Source: Haloarchaeobius sp. FL176 (GTDB lineage Archaea; Halobacteriota; Halobacteria; Halobacteriales; Natrialbaceae). From it: DNA of 64,000 nt. The stretch lies in the NCBI RefSeq assembly GCF_024609245.1, contig NZ_JANJYH010000011.1:1-64000 (forward strand). Direction: 5' to 3'. The notes below the pieces were generated by a model that worked only from the letters and a program-made list of their open reading frames with translations, was not told the origin of the DNA and ran no database searches. The stretch's first letter is position 1. Every line of letters starts with the position of its first letter. The translations under genes and the position numbers were made by a program. Below are positions 18,393 through 25,811 of this stretch, piece after piece.

Positions 18393-19532
18393 TTATTTGA
18401 GCACCGTGGTACCGTGTTCTACAGCGAAGGCCCTCTCAAGTAGATCTGCGATTTCATGGAGGCTATCAACAGCGTACGGCCGCATCTTCATCGAGATCCG
18501 ATCTGACGACCCCGTCAACTTGTTCTTCTTCCCCAGTTGAAGCACGACGTCGGATGTTGGTGATGGAAGCGTCGCTGACAACCACACAACGACATTATCG
18601 GTGCCGGTTAACCATGCCGTTGCGAGGTCGTGCCATTCGGGTTCACATTTTTCGGGTGCGGGGCGGGCATCGCCAAAGGCAACTGATTCAACTTCCTCTG
18701 CAAACTCTCGAAGATGGTCTGGGTCTCCAGGTTGGGCTTGAACTTGAAGGCTTTCACCACCGCTACGCGTCGCTTTGGAGGCACCGAAGGTGATCTCGTC
18801 GGTTGGTGATTTCACAATTCGGATGCTCCCACGAACCTTTACGTCACGTTCCGCGATAGTAATCCACTCTCCGGACTTATCGAACGATGCCCAGTACTCC
18901 CCAGGAATCGGTACTTCGAGTTCAACTGGTGGAGTCGTTTCCTTCCACAGTGACTGGATCACATCGGAGTACCCGGCCATTTCTCGTCGGTCCGGCAGGG
19001 CGTTCGGCCACAGTGTGAGTATTCCTGAGAGGTCCACGTCGTGAGTCGTGAAGTCGTCTTCTTCAAGCCATGCTACACTGTATGAGTGCTCGAAGTAGTG
19101 TTCTGTGACACCCTCGATGTCTTTTCCTTTGTTCATATACTGCGCTTCGACTGCAATACCTTCCCCGTATGGCGATCGAGGTTCAGGAAATGTGAGAAGG
19201 ACATCAGCGAACCTCCCGTTCACGTTCCCTTCCAACTCAATGTTAGCATCCGGGAACTCCTCTTCCAATCGAGAGTACGAAATCGCCTTCATTTTATGAT
19301 GAATATCGGACTCACCAGGGCACTCACCACCGCCACCGTCACTCCCACCACCGTCACTACCGGTCGAGTTATCAGGGTTGTGACTGAAGTGACGGGATAC
19401 GAATGACCCACTCCGGTAGTGTGAAGATTTGACATACATTTTGTCGTCACAAGTAGGGCAGCGAACAGTAGAACCGTCGGATACCTGCGGTGGAATGACT
19501 TCTTCACTATTCCGGATCCCGAGATATGGCAT
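18393..19532 (-). CDS. CoiA-like zinc-finger/nuclease protein
   Basis: 379 residues from ATG 19532 (MPYLGIRNSEEVIP). A GTG 39 codons upstream is possible, but the extension is Cys/Ser-rich and unconvincing. An N-terminal CPTC pair with RHFSHNP and later ESDIHHKMK resembles the zinc and HFSH elements of CoiA-like competence proteins. A restriction-fold core follows: ADVLLTF, then GIAVEAQYMNKGKD and YSVAWLEEDD, fitting D...ExQ catalytic residues. A Gly/Ser-rich linker lies between the two. The gene is convergent with the giant Hsp90-like gene and probably belongs to the same accessory module. Nuclease activity is inferred; the CoiA resemblance is moderate. Confidence 0.6.
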   Translation of the reverse strand: MPYLGIRNSEEVIPPQVSDGSTVRCPTCDDKMYVKSSHYRSGSFVSRHFSHNPDNSTGSDGGGSDGGGGECPGESDIHHKMKAISYSRLEEEFPDANIELEGNVNGRFADVLLTFPEPRSPYGEGIAVEAQYMNKGKDIEGVTEHYFEHSYSVAWLEEDDFTTHDVDLSGILTLWPNALPDRREMAGYSDVIQSLWKETTPPVELEVPIPGEYWASFDKSGEWITIAERDVKVRGSIRIVKSPTDEITFGASKATRSGGESLQVQAQPGDPDHLREFAEEVESVAFGDARPAPEKCEPEWHDLATAWLTGTDNVVVWLSATLPSPTSDVVLQLGKKNKLTGSSDRISMKMRPYAVDSLHEIADLLERAFAVEHGTTVLK

Positions 19533-19750
19533 TAGATAACAACAAGAACCTATTCCAGATAAATCCTCATTCGTATCTGAGCTTGTCGAGAAACATCGTT
19601 GTCCCAAGTAGAGTGAACCCGAAATACTCGGTGGTTGATGCATCCACACCAGATTCGGTCAATACAGGGAGTTAACACGACGCATCAGACACTCAGCCGG
19701 ATCCATCAGGACGAGAACCGGCAAGTGCGGACTCGCGGGAAGTCGCTGCG

Positions 19751-19876
19751 ATGACGGACATCAATGAACCGTGGGTGAACCTGACGTCCCCGACCGTCAA
19801 CAACGTCGTCGAGGACATCAGTGGGATTGAGCGCGAGGGCGACGACGGTGATGACGTGACACCGCGACCCGAGTAG
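19751..19876 (+). pseudogene. degraded small gene related to the 48-residue gene at 7905
   Basis: The frame starts MTDINEPWVNLTSPTVNNVV and stops after 41 codons at tandem TAG-TAA. Directly after the stops, and in the same frame, the words LGFAAGSNI appear, matching TFGFPAGTNI at the C terminus of the 7905-8051 gene. The copy therefore looks like an ancestral gene interrupted by stop codons. Both copies sit in the accessory region. Confidence 0.4.
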
Positions 19877-19963
19877 TAAGCGACGCTCGGATTCGCCGCT
19901 GGCAGTAACATCCAGCACTCACTGGTACTGGCTCTTTTCCCATCAGACACCGTGTTACTCACC

Positions 19964-20143
19964 ATGGACGGTGACGAGGACAAGGAGACCCGGCGCGCCG
20001 CCGCCAGTCTCGAACAATTGAAACGAATGTTCCGACGATCGGGCGCGGAGGTGGAGTGTCAGGCGGACCGGGTAGATGACGAAGCCCTCGATGCCGAACT
20101 TGATGACCTGGAAGAGGAATTGCGCGAGGAGCGTGGACGGTAG
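19964..20143 (+). CDS. small acidic helical protein, unknown
   Basis: 59 residues from ATG 19964 (MDGDEDKETRRAAASLEQL), ending EERGR. The chain is almost wholly helical and charged, suggestive of a short coiled coil. GTG 19952 is an alternative start. It is in the same frame as the degraded 19751 gene. The codon pattern is haloarchaea-like. No family recognised. Confidence 0.4.
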   Translation: MDGDEDKETRRAAASLEQLKRMFRRSGAEVECQADRVDDEALDAELDDLEEELREERGR

Positions 20144-20720
20144 CCGGTATCTTGTCAACTGTGTTCCGGCGGGGTGGTTTTGCGATTCTATAAGTGAGTC
20201 CCGCCGCTGAGGCTGTTACCGGTGGTAACCGGCGCACACTGGGTGTGTTTCACGAAGCCGAGCCATCTGCTTGATCTTTCTTCCCACGCCTGGGCTGAGT
20301 ACCCGGGTATGTGGGATCGACACCACACGAACGGTCACCGACGATCTTGGTCAGCCGTCAGTGTTCTCCCCAGTCACCCACCCACTGCGACTAAGAAATG
20401 TTACTGCCCACAGTGACCGCACAATGTTATCGCGCAAAGTTATCGTCCCCAACGGACACGATGAACGACTATAACGCCCACTAACGCAGAGTAGAAGCCC
20501 TGTACCATAACTTGAATCACGCCCTGTTACCACACATAGTGAGCGCTCATGGTGGCCGGGTAGTGTTATCGTGCGGTGGGGTCAAACGATGTTATCGCCC
20601 CGTGCCGACACGAAGAGTGAGCACGGGTAGACTGTCAACGATCGCAATCAGGATCAGGGCTCTCCCTCTCCTCTCGTACTGTCACCGATTATCGACGGGA
20701 GAGGGATTGTCAATACAGAC
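20144..20720. other. non-coding stretch before the tRNA relics
   Basis: No frame here looks coding. Visible structures are a short perfect hairpin, GTTACC-GGT-GGTAAC, at 20215-20229, and the TTATCG repeats described separately. Confidence 0.4.
20399..20601. repeat. degenerate TGTTATCG(C/T) repeats
   Basis: Copies read TGTTACTGCCC (20399), TGTTATCGCGC (20425), AGTTATCGTCCCC (20438), TGTTATCGTGC (20564) and TGTTATCGCCCC (20590), with weaker relatives at 20471 (ATAACGCCCA) and 20525. All clear copies are on the plus strand. Spacing is irregular. They could be protein-binding sites of iteron type, or decayed repeats of a mobile element; no replication or recombinase gene is nearby. Confidence 0.4.
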
Positions 20721-20800
20721 AGCGTGACCGGATTTGAACCGGGGGACTCCTACGGGACAGCGGACGGCGAACGGTTGTATCGCAGAACGCTGTGCCGCGC
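20721..20800 (-). pseudogene. pseudo-tRNA-Leu (minus strand)
   Basis: Read on the minus strand, the segment begins GCGCGGC like a haloarchaeal tRNA-Leu acceptor and contains CGCTGTCCCGTAGGAGTCC (class II variable arm). It ends with the T-arm CCGGTTCAAATCCGGT and CACGCT. The D arm and anticodon region are replaced by unrelated sequence, and the 3' acceptor strand does not pair with the 5' strand. It cannot fold as a working tRNA. It is best read as a remnant attachment site at an island edge. Confidence 0.5.
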
Positions 20801-20945
20801 ATTACTTTTATAGTTCGCGGGGGAGACGCTGGCGATACAAGCAAGACCGCGAGACGCCAGGGGTCCGCCAGACGCCCGCGAGACCAGCGCACACAGTCAA
20901 TGCGGCGACTCCAGTGGTTTCAGGCGCGCGCCACCGTGACCGCCA

Positions 20946-21021
20946 AAGCGGGCAGTTAAAAGGCAAAGCGCTTAGGACGCTGTCCCGAAGGGGTCCGCCG
21001 GTTCAAATCCGGTCCCGCGCA
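20946..21021 (+). pseudogene. decayed tRNA-Leu(UAG) relic
   Basis: The 3' part is excellent tRNA-Leu: anticodon loop CTTAGGA (anticodon UAG), CGCTGTCCCG, variable arm GAAGGGGTCCG, T-arm GCCGGTTCAAATCCGG and acceptor CCCGCGC plus A. The 5' part looks shortened by about 8 bases in the D arm, the first acceptor positions (AAGCGGG) mismatch the 3' strand, and the top anticodon-stem pair is A-G. A preserved 3' end with a ruined 5' end is what repeated tRNA-targeted integration leaves. A functional gene with an odd D arm is much less likely. The discriminator base is at 21021. Confidence 0.55.
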
Positions 21022-21022
21022 T

Positions 21023-21110
21023 GAGCGAACGCAGTGAGCGAAGAGCAGGACCGGATTCTGAACCAGGGAGCGAACGAAGTGAGCGACCGTGGTTCAAATC
21101 CGGTCCGCGG
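21023..21110. repeat. two GAGCGAACGnAGTGAGCGA repeats and two further T-arm fragments
   Basis: GAGCGAACGCAGTGAGCGA (21023-21041) and GAGCGAACGAAGTGAGCGA (about 21068-21086) are near-identical. Such words are scattered through haloarchaeal genomes, and in translation they give the spurious SERSER peptide. Between and after them lie a minus-strand T-arm-like piece (about 21046-21064) and a plus-strand GGTTCAAATCCGGTCC (about 21090-21105). With the two pseudo-tRNAs this makes four T-arm copies in under 400 bases. Confidence 0.5.
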
Positions 21111-21225
21111 GTTCTGCCGAATCACCACGGTATTTTCACCGATTCTACATTTTCAGAAATCAAATCCACCAGACGTGTCTTAATATTCAAAAGAGGTATC
21201 GGATAAAATACGCACGCGGCCAGCA

Positions 21226-21238
21226 GGTATTAATACAC
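21226..21238 (+). promoter_or_regulatory. TATA-like box for the pilin gene
   Basis: GGTATTAATACAC lies about 20-32 bases before the ATG at 21258, a spacing typical of haloarchaeal leaderless or near-leaderless transcripts. Confidence 0.35.
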
Positions 21239-21257
21239 CAATTGCTATGTCCCGCAT

Positions 21258-21761
21258 ATGAGAGGGCAACGAGGTGTATCGTCCGTGGTGGCGACGGTGC
21301 TCCTCATCGCGGTGGTGCTGGTGATTGCAGTGGCGGCGGGGAACTTCGCGCTGCAGTTCGCGGACAGCACGCAGGAGCCGGCACCACAGGTCCACGCGTC
21401 GATGACGCCCATCGAGGCGTCGAACGGCTACCTGAACGTCACGAAGAACGGTGGGGACGAGCTGCGGGTGTCGGAGCTCGAAATCCAGATTCGGAACGTG
21501 AGCGGCGGCGGGACGGTTCGGCTGGTGAATCTCCCGGCGACCGGCGGCTCGCTGAACGGCACGACTCTGGAAGGCGATTCGGGTATGGTCACCAACGCGA
21601 GCGGTGTCATCGTGAGCCCCGACGGGAACGTCGAGTGGACTGCTGGGGACGAAATCGGCGTCGAGCTGCCGGACGTCGACGCCGGCGACAGGCTCGTCGT
21701 CCGAATCATCCACCCCGAGACGGACAGCATCGTCTGGGAGGCGACCGTGACGGTATCGTAG
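21258..21761 (+). CDS. type IV pilin-like protein (PilA/archaeal pilin N-terminal domain)
   Basis: 167 residues. The first 30, RGQRGVSSVVATVLLIAVVL, are a textbook archaeal pilin N terminus: a short basic head, Gly before the cleavage site, then a 20-residue hydrophobic helix. The prepilin peptidase would cut after the Gly near residue 6. The remainder is a beta-rich acidic extracellular domain with several N-glycosylation sequons (NVS, NGT, NAS). It is expected at the cell surface in adhesion pili or a related filament. It is the first gene past the tRNA relics and stands alone ahead of dacZ. Confidence 0.85.
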   Translation: MRGQRGVSSVVATVLLIAVVLVIAVAAGNFALQFADSTQEPAPQVHASMTPIEASNGYLNVTKNGGDELRVSELEIQIRNVSGGGTVRLVNLPATGGSLNGTTLEGDSGMVTNASGVIVSPDGNVEWTAGDEIGVELPDVDAGDRLVVRIIHPETDSIVWEATVTVS

Positions 21762-21825
21762 ACGTTCTCGGAGCGTCGTGCCGGCCCCGCAAACCTTTTT
21801 CATACCCGCTTTGTTGTTTTTTCCA

Positions 21826-22638
21826 ATGGCGAACATGGCAGCGTTGTTCGGAGAAATATTGTCGGATGTCGATACCGTAGTGCTCTTCTCCCCGAGTGGA
21901 TCTTACTACGAGCGGTTCTCGGAGGCGGAGGACCTCGACGTCCTCGTGGTAGGGACCGAGAACGCCGTCGGTGCGGAGACGTTCGTCGAACTGCCGCTCG
22001 AGTTCGAGGAGATCGCCCAGCGAGTGCACTTCGGTCTGGAGGGCGCGCTCGAAGCAGGCTACATCGACGACGGTGACGTGTTGCTCTGTGCGACGAGCGT
22101 GTTCGATGGGAGCATCGACACCGTGTCACGGGTGCGCGCCGACGGGTCGAATCAGTCCGGCGTCTACGACCTGTTCTCGAGTTCGCGTGCGGAGCCAGCC
22201 GTCATCAAGAACGTGCTGGAGCTGGCGGTCGAGCTCGGCAAGAAAGGCCAGAAGGGCAAGCCAGTCGGCGCCCTGTTCGTCGTCGGCGACGCCGGGAAGG
22301 TCATGAACAAGTCCCGGCCGCTGTCGTACAACCCGTTCGAGAAGTCCCACGTCCACGTCGGCGACCCCATCGTGAACGTGATGCTGAAGGAGTTCTCCCG
22401 GCTGGACGGCGCGTTCGTCATCTCCGACTCGGGGAAGATCGTCTCGGCGTACCGCTACCTGGAGCCGTCGGCCGAGGGCGTGGACATCCCGAAGGGCCTG
22501 GGCGCACGCCACATGGCGGCCGGGGCCGTCACCCGGGACACGAACGCGACAGCCATCGTGCTCTCTGAGAGTGACGGGCTGGTACGGGCGTTCAAGAACG
22601 GCGAGTTGCTGCTGGAGATCGACCCGGAGGACTACTGA
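21826..22638 (+). CDS. dacZ: archaeal diadenylate cyclase DacZ
   Basis: 270 residues from ATG 21826; a second ATG 9 bases downstream is also plausible. The C-terminal DAC domain shows LDGAFVISDSG (DGA motif) and GLGARHMAAG (RHx motif), the residues that bind and condense two ATP molecules into c-di-AMP. DacZ is the euryarchaeal form; in Haloferax volcanii c-di-AMP levels are tied to osmotic adjustment. The stop is 2 bases from the ATG of a mechanosensitive channel gene, so the two are almost certainly co-transcribed, which fits a link between c-di-AMP and ion/osmotic control. A CTTTTTCATA stretch about 30 bases upstream may be the promoter. Confidence 0.9.
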   Translation: MANMAALFGEILSDVDTVVLFSPSGSYYERFSEAEDLDVLVVGTENAVGAETFVELPLEFEEIAQRVHFGLEGALEAGYIDDGDVLLCATSVFDGSIDTVSRVRADGSNQSGVYDLFSSSRAEPAVIKNVLELAVELGKKGQKGKPVGALFVVGDAGKVMNKSRPLSYNPFEKSHVHVGDPIVNVMLKEFSRLDGAFVISDSGKIVSAYRYLEPSAEGVDIPKGLGARHMAAGAVTRDTNATAIVLSESDGLVRAFKNGELLLEIDPEDY

Positions 22639-22640
22639 GG

Positions 22641-23480
22641 ATGTCCGTGCTCGGCGGGTTGCTGTGGCTCTCACAGCAGACGACGGCAGCGAGGAACCAA
22701 CCCGAGACGGAGATGCCGACGTGGGAGGCGCTCATCAACGAGCCCTTCGTCAGGGCGGCAGTCGTCCTCTTTCTGGGCATCGCCCTCGGCATCGTCGTGG
22801 GGAAGCTGAACCGTCGGCTGCTGCGGGCCGCGGGTGTGCCGGAGATGGTCGAGGGGACGCCGTTCGAGAGCAGCGCCCGTAGTCTCGGGACTTCGACGGT
22901 CGACATCGTCGCCCGACTGAGTGCGTGGTTCATCTACGGTATCGCGGCGCTGGCGGCGGTCCACGTGGCGGAGATCGTCCGCACGGGCCAGTTCTGGCTC
23001 GGCGTCGTCCGCTTCATCCCGGACGTGTTCGTGGCCGCACTCGTTCTCATCGTCGGCTTCGTCGTCGCTGACAAGGCCGAACTCGTCGTCTCCGAGCGCC
23101 TGCGGGGTATCAAGCTCCCGGAGGTGAACCTGCTCCCCCGCGTCGTGAAGTACAGCGTCATCTACGTCGCCTTCCTCGTCGCGCTGGCCCAGGTCGGCGT
23201 GGACATGCTCGCGCTGCTCGTGCTGTTTGCGGGCTACCTGTTCGGGCTCATCTTCCTCGGTGGGCTGGCGTTCCGCGACCTGCTTCGCTCGAGCGCGGCG
23301 GGTGTCTACCTGCTGCTCAATCAGCCGTACGGCATCGGCGATCAGATAGAGATCGACGGCCACGAGGGCGTCGTACAGGAGGTCGACCTGTTCATCACGC
23401 AAATCGAGTCCGACGGCCGCGAGTATATCGTTCCGAACCACCGCGTGTTCAAGACCGGCGTCGTCCGGGTACGGGAGTAG
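22641..23480 (+). CDS. MscS-family mechanosensitive ion channel
   Basis: 279 residues with an N-terminal membrane helix (about 35-54), further hydrophobic helices near 95-110 and 125-145, and a final helix pair leading into the MscS beta domain. In that domain, GLAFRDLLRSSAAGVYLLL is followed by YGIGDQIEIDGHEGVVQEV and YIVPNHRVF, the hallmark MscS core. The channel would open under membrane tension and release solutes on hypo-osmotic shock. It lies 2 bases after dacZ. The assignment is secure; ion selectivity is not known. Confidence 0.9.
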   Translation: MSVLGGLLWLSQQTTAARNQPETEMPTWEALINEPFVRAAVVLFLGIALGIVVGKLNRRLLRAAGVPEMVEGTPFESSARSLGTSTVDIVARLSAWFIYGIAALAAVHVAEIVRTGQFWLGVVRFIPDVFVAALVLIVGFVVADKAELVVSERLRGIKLPEVNLLPRVVKYSVIYVAFLVALAQVGVDMLALLVLFAGYLFGLIFLGGLAFRDLLRSSAAGVYLLLNQPYGIGDQIEIDGHEGVVQEVDLFITQIESDGREYIVPNHRVFKTGVVRVRE

Positions 23481-23506
23481 GTCGGTTCGTCCCGTGTCGT
23501 CAGTGC

Positions 23507-24022
23507 TCAGTCGTCGGCCAGCTCCTCTCTCGACATCGGCTGGGCGGGGACGCCGGCGACGGTCTCGCCGGCTGCCACGTCCTCGGTGACGAGCGAGTTC
23601 GCGGCCACCTGTGCACCCTCGCCGATTTCGACGCCGGGGAGGACGATGGCACCCGCGCCGATCATCGCCCTGTCGCCGAGGACCACGTCGCCGACGCGGT
23701 ACTCCTCCTGCAGGAACTCGTGACACAGCAGCGTCGCGTCGTAGCCTACGATGACGTGGTCCCCGAGCGTGATGTGCTCCGGCCAGAACACGTCCGGCGT
23801 CGCCTCCAGCCCCCAGGAGACGCCCTCGCCGACCGTGATGCCGAGCCGACGCATCAGCCAGTTCTTCAGCCGCAGGCTCGGCGAGACGCGGATAAGCCAG
23901 ATGAGGACGTAGTTGAACGCGACGCGTAACGGCGACTTCGCGTCCGGCCAGTGCTGGAGGGAGTTCCGTGGCCCGGTCGTCGGGTGTTGCGTGACGCGCT
24001 CGCGCCGTGGTTCCTCGCTCAC
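23507..24022 (-). CDS. hexapeptide-repeat (left-handed beta-helix) acyltransferase
   Basis: 171 residues. After a basic amphipathic N-terminal 70 residues, the protein shows hexapeptide repeats: ITVGEG, ITLGDHVIVG, VVLGDRAMIGAGAIVLPGV, EIGEGAQVAANSLV and ETVAGVPA. This is the pattern of the maltose O-acetyltransferase/LpxA-like superfamily. The enzyme probably transfers an acetyl group from acetyl-CoA to a sugar or other small acceptor; the acceptor cannot be told. It is tail-to-tail with mscS (26-base gap). Confidence 0.85.
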   Translation of the reverse strand: MSEEPRRERVTQHPTTGPRNSLQHWPDAKSPLRVAFNYVLIWLIRVSPSLRLKNWLMRRLGITVGEGVSWGLEATPDVFWPEHITLGDHVIVGYDATLLCHEFLQEEYRVGDVVLGDRAMIGAGAIVLPGVEIGEGAQVAANSLVTEDVAAGETVAGVPAQPMSREELADD

Positions 24023-24145
24023 GTCCAGCCGTTGGAGGGCACCGTTCTTGAAACTGCCCCGTTCTGTCGGTGTACCCGGGCGGACGGTCGACCGGCTGTG
24101 GAGACTGCAAGAGTCGGGACTCGTCCTCGCGGTTTACGAGAGATC

Positions 24146-24172
24146 GGCTCTATTGAAGTTCTCAACAGATCC
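24146..24172. repeat. IS6-end-like palindrome, copy C
   Basis: GGCTCTATTGAA (24146-24157) faces TCAACAGATCC (24162-24172) across a 4-base loop. It has the same arms as copies A, B and D. It lies in the 283-base gap between two minus-strand genes, so it is not simply a shared terminator. No other feature is seen in this gap. Confidence 0.45.
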
Positions 24173-24305
24173 GTAACTACAGGGTAGAGCGATGAACGAA
24201 GCTTTGTGCAATATGGCGCTCGGGTTCGAAAGAACAAAACGACTGACTGAAACTCCGCAGAGAATGATAAATACGATTGTGAGAGAGGGCCGCCGGGGAG
24301 CTTCG

Positions 24306-25475
24306 TCAGAAGGAGATATCCTTCTCGAAGAGGACGAAGTCACCATCTCGAAGATTAACGAATGCGAAGTCTTCGAGAGCCGTTGAGTCGCTCGGCATCT
24401 CGTTCCTCCCGACTACCAGACTGTTGTCCTCCGAGAAACTCAGATAGAGGGTATCACCGGCGGTGACTGATTCACTGAGTGTGGTCGTATCGAAGCGCCC
24501 TGAGGAGAGTTGTACGCGGATTCCGGTTGGGACTTCGCCATTCTCCAATTCCAGCACGATCGCCTTCGCGTCATCCGACACGCTAGCCGTGAATTGGACT
24601 CCGTTCTCCTGTGCTGTCCCAGCCCACGAGGGTTCTTCTACGGTAGTCTTTCCGACCATCTCAACGACAGCCGTCATTTGTTGTTGCACGGTGCGCGTGT
24701 CTCTTTCGACGGTCATCTCGTAGGAGAATCCGCTGAGATACCCTGCCTCGGTGACTGAGATCGTCGCTTCGAACTCAGAGAGTTCATCTCCGAATACGAC
24801 TCGTAGAAGATCTTGTTCGTTAGCAATTCCGGTGGACTCGTACACGACTGCCGGTTCACCAGCAGCAGTCTCCACGACAGTGGTCGCATCACTCCACTGA
24901 CTTCCAGCGAGGAGTCGTTGAATCAATCGAAGTCGGAGAACTGCTTGCGGGTCCGGCGCTTGATTATCAATCCGGTATCGCTGCTCAAATCCGGTATCCA
25001 TCTCGACATAGCCAGCATCCTCACCGGACGGTGACCAGAGGCTCTCGGTCAATTTGCCCGCCTCTTTGACCTGAGAAACACCGTTTGGGCCATATCTGTT
25101 GGTGAGTGACACAGATGAGGCGTGGCCGTCGCGGTCAGTCGCCTGGTCGATAGAGACTGTAGCTGATTCCCCCTCGACGATCGCCGACCGGTGTGTCTGA
25201 AAGAGTTCACTCGCCCTGATTCCGTCCCGACTGGCACCAGCAGGATACGAGAAATTCTCGACAGTCGTAGGTTCTTCAGTTTGCGTCTCTGTCGCTGTCT
25301 CAGTAGCAGTGTCCGTCGTCGTCTCCGTAGCAGTACGTGTTGTCGTCTCCGTGGGCGCGTCAGTTGGTGTTTCCGTATCTGCCCCTTCCTGACCGGAACA
25401 CCCGGCAATAAGAGTGCTTACTGCAACAGTACTTCCCAGAAATAACCGTCTCGTCGTCTTGGCTTTATCCGACAT
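24306..25475 (-). CDS. Tat-exported lipoprotein of unknown function
   Basis: 389 residues. The N terminus TTRRLFLGSTVAVSTLIAGC combines a twin-arginine motif with a lipobox Cys at about residue 26, so the protein is exported folded and lipid-anchored. A 45-residue Thr/Glu-rich linker follows (TETTTDTATETATETQTEE), then a globular beta-rich domain. The domain start (YPAG..RDGIRASELFQTH) resembles a haloarchaeal lipoprotein family recalled as DUF7537. The gene sits between palindromes C and D. Function unknown; extracellular ligand binding is plausible. Confidence 0.75.
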   Translation of the reverse strand: MSDKAKTTRRLFLGSTVAVSTLIAGCSGQEGADTETPTDAPTETTTRTATETTTDTATETATETQTEEPTTVENFSYPAGASRDGIRASELFQTHRSAIVEGESATVSIDQATDRDGHASSVSLTNRYGPNGVSQVKEAGKLTESLWSPSGEDAGYVEMDTGFEQRYRIDNQAPDPQAVLRLRLIQRLLAGSQWSDATTVVETAAGEPAVVYESTGIANEQDLLRVVFGDELSEFEATISVTEAGYLSGFSYEMTVERDTRTVQQQMTAVVEMVGKTTVEEPSWAGTAQENGVQFTASVSDDAKAIVLELENGEVPTGIRVQLSSGRFDTTTLSESVTAGDTLYLSFSEDNSLVVGRNEMPSDSTALEDFAFVNLRDGDFVLFEKDISF

Positions 25476-25811
25476 GCTCCACTTGAGGTCAATAACATGC
25501 TCACTTAAGTGGCTATAGAATCAGTTCTGGTGACATTTGCTGGAAGGGGGCTGTCGTACTCATAGATATGACCGGCAAGATTGGAGAACGGTGAATCGCT
25601 TGAAACAGACGACACCTGTTCTGTTGACCTATTCGCATCAACTATCTAACGGCTGTATCTCCCGATATTGTATCTGAATAGTACGGTTTCAACAGAGCAG
25701 AGAGATCTAAATCCCCGCGGTCACGGTGCCTCGTCAACCAGTCCAGAGCGAGCGCCCGGGCGCGACGTGGAGTGCCCAGACAACCAGACGCTCCGGAACG
25801 TGGCCGTGACG
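25476..25811. other. intergenic region with palindrome pair D
   Basis: No supported gene lies here. It contains the loose inverted pair D (25619-25698) and the region upstream of the lipoprotein gene, with an ACTTAAGTGG box at about 25502-25511 that could be its promoter. A plus-strand frame reading through purD antisense was rejected. Confidence 0.4.
25619..25698. repeat. IS6-end-like inverted pair, copy D
   Basis: TTCTGTTGACCT (25619-25630) and GGTTTCAACAGAGC (25685-25698) are inverted copies of the arm seen in A-C, here about 55 bases apart. The spacing is that of a tiny MITE-like element. The interior has no coding potential. Confidence 0.4.

Noticed and set aside
20946-21021. Functional tRNA-Leu(UAG)
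   Set aside because: The D arm appears shortened by about 8 bases and the acceptor and anticodon stems carry mismatches, so a relic is more likely.
21021-21206. 61-codon frame with SERSER repeats
   Set aside because: It is the translation of intergenic GAGCGAACGnAGTGAGCGA repeats and tRNA scraps, a known type of false gene in haloarchaea.
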